Positions 30,167 through 40,029 of a stretch of DNA of 64,000 nt are shown here, piece by piece. How positions within the stretch are numbered: position 1 is the stretch's first letter; the number at the start of each line of letters is the position of its first letter. The notes below the pieces were generated by a model. It made no database searches, had not been told where the DNA came from, and worked only from the letters and a program-made list of their open reading frames with translations. Source of the stretch: Aurantiochytrium sp. KH105 (taxonomy: Eukaryota > Sar > Bigyra > Thraustochytrida > Thraustochytriidae); the NCBI GenBank assembly GCA_003116975.1, contig BGKB01000017.1, positions 310,001-374,000 of the forward strand, written 5' to 3'. The position numbers and the translations under genes are program-made.

Positions 30167-31492
30167 ATGAGGCAGGGCGTCCGCTCGGGCGTGGCGCTGG
30201 CCAAGGCCGGCGCGCGCAGACAGGCGTGGGCCGCGAGCGGCAGGAGGTCGCTGGCGTCGTCGTCGTCGAGCTCGGGCGCCGCGTCCGACGTGGACATCGA
30301 CAACATCCCGCACCACAAGCTCGAGGCCGTGCTGGGCGACGCCCTGCTGGCCGCACAGACCCGCAAGAAGAAGCTCCTCGGCGACGCGCCGGGACTCCCC
30401 GTCACGGGCCCCGAGTTCGATGCCGCCGCCTTTTACGAACAGGTGCAGGGCGCCAACTGCGAGAACGTCGTGGGCTTTTTGCCCATCCCTGTCGGTGTCG
30501 TGGGCCCGCTCGAGGTCAATGGCAAGTCGCACTACGTGCCCATGGCCACCACGGAGGGCGCCCTCTTGGCCTCGACGAACCGTGGCGCGCGCGCCATCCG
30601 CGAGGCCGGAGGCGCCAAGGCCCGCGTCGTGCGCGAGGGCATGACGCGTTCGCCCGTTCTTGGCTTCAACAGCACCATGGAGGCCGCCGACTTTGCCGCC
30701 TGGATCAAGGAGCCCGAGACGCTGCAAAAGCTCAAAGACATCTTTGCCACCACCACCAACTTTGGCAAGCTCACCAGCGTCACCCCCACGGTCGCCGGAC
30801 GCTACTGCTACCTGCGCTTCGAGGCCCAGACCGGCGACGCCATGGGCATGAACATGGTTGGTAAGGGCACCAACCGCATCGTCGAGGAGCTCGTGCAGAC
30901 CTCTCCGGCCAAGCTCATCTCGCTCTCGAGCAACATGTGTACCGACAAGAAGCCCAGCGCGCTCAACTGGACCCAGGGCCGCGGCAAGTCTGTCGTCTGC
31001 GAGGTCGTCCTCTCTGCCGAGATTGTCGAAAAGGTCCTCAAGACCAACATTGCTGATCTTGCGCAACTCAGCATCACAAAGAACCTCGTGGGCTCCTCGC
31101 TGGCGGGCTCGATCGGCGGCAACAACGCGCACGCCGCCAACGTCGTCACGGCAATCTACCTTGCCACTGGCCAGGATCCGGCGCAAAACGTCGAGTCTAG
31201 CAACTGCATGGTGCTCTTTGAGCCCATCGACGAGGGCAAGAACCTCCACGTCTCTGTGACCATGCCCAGCATCGAGGTTGGCACTGTCGGCGGTGGCACT
31301 ACGCTCCCTGCTCAGCGCCAGAACCTTGAGGTCCTCGGCGTCGCCGGCGCTGACCGCGAGAACCCGGGCGGTAACGCCCGCAGCCTCGCCGAGATCGTCG
31401 CGGCCAGTGTGCTTGCTGGAGAGCTTTCGCTCAACGCTGCGCTGTCCTCCAACGCGCTCATTTCTGCTCACCTCGCCCTCAACCGCAAGTAG
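30167..31492 (+). CDS. HMGR: HMG-CoA reductase, class I catalytic domain without membrane anchor
   Basis: This enzyme reduces HMG-CoA to mevalonate with 2 NADPH, the committed step of the mevalonate pathway. The 441-residue protein carries the whole class I catalytic domain: ENVVGFLPIPVGVVGPL, MATTEGALLAS (Glu130), GDAMGMNMVGKG, CTDKKPSALNW (Lys261), GQDPAQN (Asp337), MPSIEVGTVGGGT, and a C-terminal SAHLALNRK with the catalytic His435. There is no sterol-sensing or other membrane segment. The first ~38 residues are rich in Arg, Ala and Ser with no acidic residue (MRQGVRSGVALAKAGARR), resembling a mitochondrial presequence. ATG 30167 is the only ATG in frame after 29975. An upstream exon with membrane helices cannot be excluded. 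Confidence 0.95.
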   Translation: MRQGVRSGVALAKAGARRQAWAASGRRSLASSSSSSGAASDVDIDNIPHHKLEAVLGDALLAAQTRKKKLLGDAPGLPVTGPEFDAAAFYEQVQGANCENVVGFLPIPVGVVGPLEVNGKSHYVPMATTEGALLASTNRGARAIREAGGAKARVVREGMTRSPVLGFNSTMEAADFAAWIKEPETLQKLKDIFATTTNFGKLTSVTPTVAGRYCYLRFEAQTGDAMGMNMVGKGTNRIVEELVQTSPAKLISLSSNMCTDKKPSALNWTQGRGKSVVCEVVLSAEIVEKVLKTNIADLAQLSITKNLVGSSLAGSIGGNNAHAANVVTAIYLATGQDPAQNVESSNCMVLFEPIDEGKNLHVSVTMPSIEVGTVGGGTTLPAQRQNLEVLGVAGADRENPGGNARSLAEIVAASVLAGELSLNAALSSNALISAHLALNRK

Positions 31493-32209
31493 ACGTGCTC
31501 GCTCACAACCCGCCACAGTGCAGCTCTCTCGCTCTCTCTCTGTTCAGCTCGTAAGAGGAGCCGCCGGCTTTAGCAAACTATACCACCATCGTATTGAAGA
31601 ATCGAGGACTCGTCTGTGTCCTGTGTCAGTCTGAATCTTTGCTTGCTTGTTTGCTTGCTTGTTGAACTTTTTTCGTTCGTTGGTCTTTCGCCCGAGATCG
31701 TCGTCCGAAAAGGCTTCGGTCCGTCAAGTTTGTCAAGCTTGCAACACGAGATTGACTTCCAAAGCTTTCAAGAAATGCTCCGTGGTCAAGAATTGCTCAT
31801 GCTCGTTCGAGGCAAACGAAAAATGACAAGACCTTTCGCTGAGCAAGGTATACACACCATTCATCATCGTGATCCTTTTCATCATGGCTTCCTTGTCTCC
31901 TCCCCTCGCTACCTTTCACCACGCGAGTTGAACTTCTGTGCCAAGCAGACCATGTTTTGGCCGCAACGCAATTGGGCGGAATTTTTCATCTCCGCCTATA
32001 CCTGCTTGGCTCGCCATTCCGCGGAGGAGCAAACAGAGTCCGTTGCCTGCAGTGCCTGGATCGTGTTTGCGCACGCGTGCGGGCCCTCGCTTGACGAAAG
32101 CAGCAAAGGTAGCGAAGCCAGTCGACAGCACCGTCTGGCAGCAGGCTCGTGCAGTCACGTGCGCAGTCGGCGCATAAGGCTCGCGCACAGGGCTCGCGCA
32201 AAGCGACAA
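31493..32209. other. Spacer between HMG-CoA reductase and the TPR gene
   Basis: About 720 bases with a CT-rich run after the reductase stop and a TTGC/TTGT-repeat near 31638-31663. The TPR frame is open upstream of its ATG but without domain content. Confidence 0.4.
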
Positions 32210-33177
32210 ATGGAGCATTCCGACGAAGCAAGCCGCGAGGCCGGCAACGAGGCGCTGGGCAACAGCGAGTTTGCGCGCGCTGTAGAAATTTACTCGCGGG
32301 CGCTCGTGGCCGACCCCGAGGACGAAAAGCTCTATTCGAATCGATCGCTGGCGTAAGTTGAGGTGGGAGAAAAGAAGGGACACGAGCTCAAGGGTTCGCT
32401 CGACGCTGACGCGGACAGCATTTTGATGCTCGCAGACACTATCGTCAGGATAACTTTAAGGCCGCCATTGCCGATGCCGATGAGGCGATTCGACTCAAGC
32501 CCACGTGGGAGCGAGGTTATGTACGCAAGGCGCTTGCCATGGAAAAGGCAGGCGCGAGTGACGAGGAGGTGCTAGCTGTCTACGAAAAAGGCGCGCTCGA
32601 GGTTCCTCACAGCATGCTCTTAGCGCGCGCCGTGGTCGGTTTGCGTGAGCGCGTCATTCTTGATGCTTTACCACCTTCTACAAGCGATGTAAAAGAAGAA
32701 GCAAACGCTGATGCGGAAGACGGCGAGAAAGAGGAATCTCGTGTTTCGTGGCGCGAGGATGAGATTGCTCGCCATTACGCAGAGCGTGGCGTGATGTACG
32801 CTCGAATGAAGATCGATCAGCCAGACACGCCTTTTTTGGTCTATGATGAGGATCTCGCTCGAGACAAGAACCTCATTGGCACGGTGACTGACAAGTCGCA
32901 GCCACCAGAATTTGTTGACATCGACGCCTTGCGCGAAAAACTCGGTCTCGTGCAAGTCGCTCAGCAGGAGCAGCAGGAGCAGCAGCGCACCCAGCTGCAG
33001 GAAGGACGGTGCAAGGGTCAAGAGGGCCAGAGAGGCAATGAAGTGTCTGCGACTTCTGACTTTGAGTCAAAACGCAAACAAATTTACCGAGTCGAGGGGG
33101 ATGTTTTCCGTAATGTCCAGGGCGCTTCTGCGGCTGCACCTGCGGCTGCTTCGGCTTCTAGTAACGATGAGCACTAG
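32210..33177 (+). CDS. TPR co-chaperone-like protein, two exons
   Basis: Exons 32210-32352 and 32436-33177 join across an 83-base GT-AG intron (donor GTAAGT) in phase 2. The 294-residue product opens with EASREAGNEALGNSEFARAV, a first TPR. It ends exon 1 in SNRSLA, continues HYRQDNFKAAIADADEAIRL and then GYVRKALAMEKAG. This is the three-repeat clamp typical of STI1/HOP-, TTC- and CHIP-type proteins that bind Hsp70/Hsp90 tails. The joint restores a canonical TPR, strongly supporting the splice. The C-terminal half is charged with a Gln-rich stretch (~240) and has no named domain. The partner is unknown. Confidence 0.85.
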
Positions 33178-35114
33178 CTCAGCATACGTTATGGCGTTTA
33201 GGGTGCACACTTGCGAGAACCGGTTTCTTCCTTAGCCACGAGACTCTCCCTGCTCGTGCTAGGGCCATTCTTGCTCGTCCAACATGTAAGTGTCATTGGT
33301 ACCACCACTGCTGACGACGACGACGACGACAACACAGCATGGCCGAATGCTGGAGTGTGAAATCTCGCCAAGTCGTTATCTTTTTCTTTTCGGCCTCAGC
33401 GCGCCCCAGCCGGAATCACGACTCGGAGGAGGCACAATCTGGCCCTCCAGACTTGATACGCTACCCAGGGCTGAACAGAGCTAGGTTGGATTGGGCTGAT
33501 CAACCAAGTCGGCCTGATCTGCCTCTGTCCCAATTGGCAGTTGGTGCTCTCCCTTTCTCTGCCCCTCCTTTCCTGCCTCTCTTTCGCCTTTGTCGACATT
33601 GCGGATGCCTTGCCATGCATGCATAATGATTGCATCGCGTTGCTTTCTTTGCCTTGTCTGCATGGAGAGCGCCGACCTGCTGGTCGAGACGCCGCCGTTG
33701 GCACGCCTTCCAGGAGGGCCAATCTTGCGACCGCCCAAGATTTCCGTCCACCACACAGAACCAAACGAACGACCCACCGAAGGAAAGAAATAAAAAGAAG
33801 AAAAGAGACCTAGGCCGAACCGCCGGCGGCACGAGCGCAACTCGAACGAGTGCAGGAGGAGCGGCAGGCACGTGGTGTCGGCCGTCACGACTGAGCGAAC
33901 CGGGGACAGCGGCCAAGAGACCCGGCCGATGAGACCGACCGATCAACCGCGAGCACTGGCCTCCAGTCGAATCGGCTCCCAGACGAAGAACATTTCTTTC
34001 TTTCTTTCTTTTCTTTTCTTTCATTCATTTTTCTCTCTCTGTATTTTCCATTTTTCCCCCTTTTGAATTTTCCTTTTTCCTTTGCGTGATTTTCCCTTTT
34101 CCTGCTTATACTACTATAACATTAGCTTCTTCTTTCTTTCTTTTTCCCACGCGCCGACTCACTATCCGCACTATGGTCGCGCGGCTTCTTCCAGAGCCCG
34201 CGAGAGCGACCAAGCGCGCCGTGCCGCTGCTGCTGGCGGGAAAGCGAGGCGCGGCGAGGCTCGACGGAGGGAGGCGGAAAGAAGGCGAGCAGGCAGGCAT
34301 GCCTCGGGGGAGGGGAAAGTCCAGGCGAGGAGAGGCGCGAGCCTGGCGGGTCCAGGCGCGACGCGGAGATGGACGAGAGGAGCGAGCCGGGCGGGCGTCC
34401 AACCTCGCCTCCTTCGCCCTTGCGCGTCATGTTGCTTTCGCCCTCTGGCACCTCGCCACGCAAGAGTCCGATTTTTGCTCCTTAAATACCCCCTTTGTTC
34501 GGAACGCTTCCATTACTTTGAAACGAAACGTTCCAACAAAATGTTCTGAGGGGGAGCAGTCCTCGAGAGTAGTGGCACGAGATCCGCGGCCAAGGGGGGA
34601 CGCCTCTGGCCCCAGAAAGGCGCGGCAGCTTCGGAAAACAAGAGCGCCGCCTCAGGCGCCACTGCGAGCCGGAGGCGGCAGAGGGCGGCAGAGGGCTTCA
34701 GAGGGACGGGGGGGCGCGGGTGTGGGCTTAAAAGAGCGGCGTCGTTGTGACCGGCCACGACTCGAGGCGGCGCGAGCAAAAGCGAAAGCGGCAAGGCAAA
34801 GTAAGAAGGCGATCGCGGTGGCGATCCGCACGGGCGGCGGAGAGCGCGGGCGTGCGTGCGTGCGCGCGCGCGTGCGGGCGGGCGGTGAGGCGGCGGACGA
34901 AGGCCCTTACGCGCGCTCGAGAACCGCAGCTGGCGCAGCCGGGCTGCCTGGGACGAAAGCGGGCTCGTGCGCATCGCATTTTGGGATTCCGTGATCGGGT
35001 TTGAACGCCAGACCACGGCCAGTCTCGCGCTCTGCTCGTGCCTCGAGCCTTGCCTCGCCTCGCCTTGCCTTGCCTTGCATCGAGGAGAGAGAGGGAGAGG
35101 GAGAGAAAGCTACG
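33178..35114. other. Long spacer upstream of the M11-like protease gene
   Basis: Nearly 2 kb without a supported gene. It holds a GAC run (33314-33333), a (TTTC)n tract (33984-34022), G-rich sequence with GGCGGCAGAGG repeats (~34670-34690) and GC-rich leader. Open frames are Arg/Pro-rich and domainless. Confidence 0.45.
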
Positions 35115-36860
35115 ATGAAGACGTCGACGATGGTGGCGGTGCTGTGCATGGCGCTCCTGGCGTTCGCATGGGCGGCCGTGGCCCAGGACGAGGGCGAGAC
35201 GCCCATTTTCAAGCCATATGCGGGCAAGACTGTTCTAACCTTCAAGGTGGACGACTCGCTTGAACAAGCAGAGTTCGATGAAGGCATCTTCCCCAATATG
35301 AACAAGGGCACGGCGCCGCGGAAAGTGCGAATGCAGTTCCTACACGCCGAGTACACAAATGTACCCAACGAAACCATGTATGGCATCCCCGAGGACAAGT
35401 TCCCCATTGTGTCCGACAAAGAATGGGCTGACATCTTTTTCTCCAAGTTAAAGCTCTGGAGCAACAACACCTTTGACGTCGCCCCACAAATGGGCATCGG
35501 CTTCGAGCGCATCGAAACGGGGCTGGAGCTCAAGGGCGACCAGATGAGCATCCCCGCCTCGAAGCGGTTCAAGGACGTGGTTCGCAATATCATGCGAGCC
35601 AAGACCAAGGCCAAGAAGAGCAGGAGAGCGGGCCTCTTTCTCGGATCCATCCTGGGCCCGCGAAGTGCTGACAAGAACATGTTCAAACAAGAAGACATCC
35701 ATGAATCCGACGATGAGGCCCCCGAGTCGCTCGACTCCTCGTCGGACGACGAGGACGACTCGCCGATGTCGTCGGAGCGTAACTACCTTGCCCAGGTCCT
35801 CATGAAGCCCGGCAAGGTTCTCAACCCGTTTGGCGGCAACGGATCGGGCGGTGGGTTCCCCATCCTCAAGAACGCCAGTCTTCCCTGCGCGTGGCACGAG
35901 TTTCTTCATAACCTTGGTCTCGGCCACTCTCTCCGTGCCAACTACAGGAATGAAGATGGCACGTGGAAATTTGTTAAAGAGTACGGTGACACCCTTTCTG
36001 TTCAGGGTGGATCCAAGTACATTCCGCCCATTGACGAAGCTGGCCCTGCTGGTGTGCTTCCTGCCCAAGCTCACCGCATGGACTGGCTGACACCTGACCA
36101 ATTCATCCACCTCACCCCCGGCAAAACCTACACGCTGCGCACCCCCGACGCCTACCATCGCACGGAGCCCACTGCGCTCGTCTGGAAGGATCGCTCCTAC
36201 GGCACGAACCACTGGTTTTCCTTTTGGAAGTCCGAGTCCTCTTTTGACGATGAATACGAGAAGGAGCAGGGTTCCAACGCGCATGGCGGCCACCGGGGCT
36301 GGAGTGACCACGCACTTGACAATGTTGCCAAGAGCAGCTACCTTGTGAACCAGTTCGGCAAGGACTATTGGCATCAAACGGGTCTCCATTTTCAAACGCT
36401 TGACTATGGCGACGATTTCATCACGGTGAAAATTGACTATGACCCGACCAAGCGGACCTCGTGGCAACCTGAGTTCGAGGTCACGACTACGCGTAAATCT
36501 GGTGGCCCCAAGACAAAATCGAGTGTCACACTCAACTTTGTTATGCTTCGTGATAAGATTCCTCAGGAGAAGCAAGACCCTTTTCTCATTACTCATGGTA
36601 TCATGGCTGACTGCGAGTTTCGCAAGTTCGACGTGGGTGGCTGGAAAAATCGTGGTCTCATCATTGCTGGTGGTCACACTGGAAAGCGTGACCACGTTGA
36701 GATCAAGTCTCGCCGTTACCGCCTCCGTGCCTCGTTGACGCTTACTCATCCCGGCAATGCGCACGCTCTTACGGCTGAGGAGAAGAACAAGATCCACTAC
36801 TGTGACATTTACATTGGTAGCAAGATGTCCAAGGCACGCGTTGGCATCCAGTTTTCTTGA
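35115..36860 (+). CDS. Secreted gametolysin-like (peptidase M11-like) protein
   Basis: The 581-residue protein has a clear signal peptide (MKTSTMVAVLCMALLAFAWA, cleavage near AVAQ). A prodomain-like region includes an acidic stretch (DIHESDDEAPESLDSSSDDE, ~194-213). The zinc motif is HEFLHNLGLGH (His261, 265, 271; Glu262), and EYGDTLSVQGG follows. In gametolysins the sequence after the zinc site is usually YGD-x-C/S-x-MG, so the Met-turn methionine appears replaced here. The downstream QAHRMDWLTPDQF resembles the conserved (A)xxKxxLGWL segment. Gametolysins digest cell-wall glycoproteins in green algae; matrix remodelling here is inferred. Whether the enzyme is active is uncertain. A secreted transglutaminase lies downstream. 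Confidence 0.7.
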   Translation: MKTSTMVAVLCMALLAFAWAAVAQDEGETPIFKPYAGKTVLTFKVDDSLEQAEFDEGIFPNMNKGTAPRKVRMQFLHAEYTNVPNETMYGIPEDKFPIVSDKEWADIFFSKLKLWSNNTFDVAPQMGIGFERIETGLELKGDQMSIPASKRFKDVVRNIMRAKTKAKKSRRAGLFLGSILGPRSADKNMFKQEDIHESDDEAPESLDSSSDDEDDSPMSSERNYLAQVLMKPGKVLNPFGGNGSGGGFPILKNASLPCAWHEFLHNLGLGHSLRANYRNEDGTWKFVKEYGDTLSVQGGSKYIPPIDEAGPAGVLPAQAHRMDWLTPDQFIHLTPGKTYTLRTPDAYHRTEPTALVWKDRSYGTNHWFSFWKSESSFDDEYEKEQGSNAHGGHRGWSDHALDNVAKSSYLVNQFGKDYWHQTGLHFQTLDYGDDFITVKIDYDPTKRTSWQPEFEVTTTRKSGGPKTKSSVTLNFVMLRDKIPQEKQDPFLITHGIMADCEFRKFDVGGWKNRGLIIAGGHTGKRDHVEIKSRRYRLRASLTLTHPGNAHALTAEEKNKIHYCDIYIGSKMSKARVGIQFS

Positions 36861-39800
36861 GCAGCGTCTCGGGGATAACTAAAAGCAAAAAAAATCAAAC
36901 AATAGCAAGTATCTTTTTTACGATTGTACTTTGTTCGTTCTGTTGCATTCCAACTCCATTCCATTCGAAGCACTGTCTTCCATATGTTCGTTCGTTCGTT
37001 CGTTCGTGGAATTCCCCTTCCATTCCCGTTCAGTATCACCCCTTTCCCTTTCGAGGCTCCGAGCGACCCGCTGCTGCAATCGCTGGCGTCATCTAATCTC
37101 CTGGATGTGGTCGGTCGGTCGGGTCATGTAGTGCTGCCTTGCATTGCATCAGGCCGCGGCTGCACTTTACTCAGCCGGCGCGACCTTCGCAGACCTCGTC
37201 GACGATCACCTCCGAGCAAGACGAGCAGCCTCGCGCCGAGCCCGCCGCGACTCTCGACCCGCGCTGTTCTTCCTCTTCGCGCCGCGGCGGTCCCGCGGGG
37301 TCTCCAGAGCTGCGCAAGCTGCGCAAGCTGCGCGCCATCAGGCCCGTCCGCGTCGTCCTCAGCGTAGTAGACGAGAGAGAACGCACCTCCCTCGACGCTG
37401 CCAGCGCGCGCGTCCGCGTCTGCAAGCCACCACTCCAGCGAGGGCGACAGGAAGCCGCCCGCGAACGACGACAGCTCGCACGCCTCCAGCATCCTCGCGC
37501 GCGGGACTCCGGACGCGCAAGTTCGCAATCTGCCAGTCTCTTCCAAACCCAAATGGTTTTGTGTTGTACTACCAGCCAGACAGCAGAAGTAGATGCGCGC
37601 ATCTCGAGCTCCGCATCAAGATATAGCACGACTGCAATGAGGGGCTGGCCGACGGGCAGTCCGCCTCCCAAGAGTGAGAGAAGAAACAATTCACCTTTCC
37701 CCGTCAGCAGCAGAGTATAACTTCGTGCAGTCACGGCCACGAAGACTACTAAGGGGAAAAGAGGGAGGGAAAGAAGAAAGGGAACAAACCGACCTCAGGA
37801 AGGTGTCTGTCTGCACTGCCTCTGTCTGCCACGGAAAAGGTCGGGCACGCTCTGGCGGATGCGAGCACGTAGGCTTGGCGCTGATTTCTATGGCAATGTG
37901 ACTGCTGCCAGCAGCAGTAAAGTATGGGAAGGAGGATTATGATGCGTCGATCGGATTCAACGCCATCCATCATCTTCAGAGACAACGCGAGAGACTGCTT
38001 ACGACTTCCACAATGTTCTGTACTGCTACCTGAAGCTACATAAAGCAAAGACATTTGACGGCCTGCACCGTGCTTCCCATCGTCGACACAGCTGTGCGTA
38101 CTCCAGAAGAGAGGCGGAAGGAATAGGATCTAGTCATTGTCAGCCACGCCACAGCCACGGAAGCATTTCATGCTCCTGTTGCCGTCACTATGGCTGCTCG
38201 TTCTACTCTTGCTGGCAATCGCCCGGGAAGCCACAACCTAGCATCCAATATGGAAGCGTGTATTACACAATTTTATCATGTTGATGCATCTACGAACTTG
38301 CCTCTATCGCGAGGCGTTTCAAGCTGCTGCAGCTGCCACCAACAAAACCAATCTCTCAGCCTCGCACACGATGGCTAGCGTAGCTTGCGGCCGCGGGTCG
38401 TCCGTAAGAGGTTACCACACCCTCCTTTCTGACGCTCTTGGCAGTGGCAGCGCAGCTCGCAAACGCAGCGGGGCTGCCCCACCACCCATTGGCGTGGCCT
38501 GTGACTGTGGCTCTCGGATCGATGCGACTCTTGACACTGTTACGCTTCCGGCGCCGGTCGGGAAGCGGTCGCCACTCCTGCCGCATCCGGCCCCGGCGTC
38601 GCTCGATCCCTGGCGCCTCGCGCAAGAGCCAAGAGCCAACCCGAGCCATTCGTTTGGAACCGTCTCTTCCGCCTCCCCGGCCAGTCAACATTTTCCTGCC
38701 TGGCCGCCTACCACATAAAAGAGCCTGCGCCGCCACCGGAACTGCAGCGGCCTGGCAGGCACGGCCAGAGCGGCGGCGTCAATGCCAACATCGCCATCGC
38801 GATGACCGACCTGCACTGTGCTGTTGCAGGCGATGATTTCCCTCGCCATCAGCGACGACGAGACTTGAAGATGTGAACGCCGAGCAAGCCTAGCAAGCTC
38901 GCGCACGCTTGATGCGATCGATCGCCGAGCCCTGCGCGCAGAGCCACCCACTCAACCGCGCGCGACAAAGGTCGGCTGCCATCATGGCCTCCCGCCGCGG
39001 CGAGCCAGCCACGCCACGCGAGCCAGCCACTGCCAGATGCTACTGCAGCCACCGCTTCGTCTCCGGGTCGCTGTCGCGGTCGAGGCCGCTGTCGCTGTCG
39101 CTGCCGCGGTCGCCGATGCTGGCTTCCGCGGTCCCCGGCAACCTCGCTGCACGCACGCCGGAGGCGCCCGATCCAGCCGCAGCCGACGTCGCGGCGCGGT
39201 CAAGAGCTGCGACGGCAGGTCTTGGCCACGGAAGCGGGCTCGCGTCCGCCAGCAGCAGCTGGCAGCTGCACTGGGTTTACAGTTTAGGCGGGCGGCCCTC
39301 GTCGCGGTTTATGGTGTCGATCAAGAAGTGAGGCGCGGCACGTGCCCACCCGTGCTGCTGCTGGTAGTGGCTGCCGCAGCTGCTGGCACGGCTGGCTGGC
39401 CTAGAGCGGCAGCGGCGCCGGCCTTCGAGGCCCGAGCGCCTGCCGCGCGGCCGGCCGACGTCCTATCCGCCTCGCTCCGGCAGTGGCCGGCGCAGCTGCA
39501 GCGCGGAGCGAGCCGAGTGGCAGGCTGCAGTGCAGTGAGTCCCAGGCGCACAGGGACCGGAAATGAGCGGTCAGGCCGGAGGGGGCACGGTGCGCCGGGC
39601 GGAGGCACGGAAGCAGGGCGCGGAGCAGGGCAGGCGGCCGGAAAGCGCGACGAGACTCGCAGCGCACCCCCTCCTAGAATCTCTTGCGGAGCCACTGGCC
39701 GCCGAAGCAACACAAAATCGATCTTCTTCTTCTTCTTCTTCTTCTTCGTGCAGTCCAAATCAAATCTAATCAAATTCGAATTCAAATTCACATTCAAATT

Positions 39801-40029
39801 CAAATTCAAATCCGGAGCCGCCAAAAGCAAAACCCGATCGCGAGGCACGCTCGGCGCGAGAGAGACGCGACGCGACGCGACGCTGGGCGGCGCGCGAGAG
39901 AGACGCGAGGCGGCGCGCGAGGGAGTCGCGGTCGCGAGGCGAGAGCACAGGGCAGGCCCCCGCGGGCTGCGACAGGAGGCAGCGCGAACGCGAGGCGGAC
40001 GCGCGTTCGTGGCAGTGAGCAGCAGGAGG
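36861..40029. other. Largest spacer, 3.2 kb, upstream of the transglutaminase gene
   Basis: Contains a (GTTC)n run at 36986-37007, a possible decayed or spliced minus-strand gene at 37124-37740 (see findings), CTGTCG-type hexamers near 39070-39115, a (TTC)n run at 39722-39748 and an ATTCAA hexamer tract at 39763-39811. Long open frames in the right third are leader sequence of the transglutaminase gene and antisense shadows. Confidence 0.45.
39722..39811. repeat. (TTC)n run followed by ATTCAA hexamer tract
   Basis: Nine TTC units (39722-39748), then CAAATC/ATTCAA-type hexamers in near-perfect array (39763-39811), about 220-300 bases upstream of the transglutaminase ATG. Confidence 0.8.

Noticed and set aside
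30035-31516. 493-residue minus-strand open frame opposite HMG-CoA reductase
   Set aside because: Antisense shadow caused by codon bias; sense strand is unambiguous.
34086-34994. 302-residue open frame in the spacer before the M11-like gene
   Set aside because: Arg/Gly/Ala-rich with no domain, hydrophobic pattern or neighbour support.
35448-36797. 449-residue minus-strand open frame opposite the M11-like gene
   Set aside because: Shadow frame without motifs; the plus strand has the signal peptide and zinc motif.
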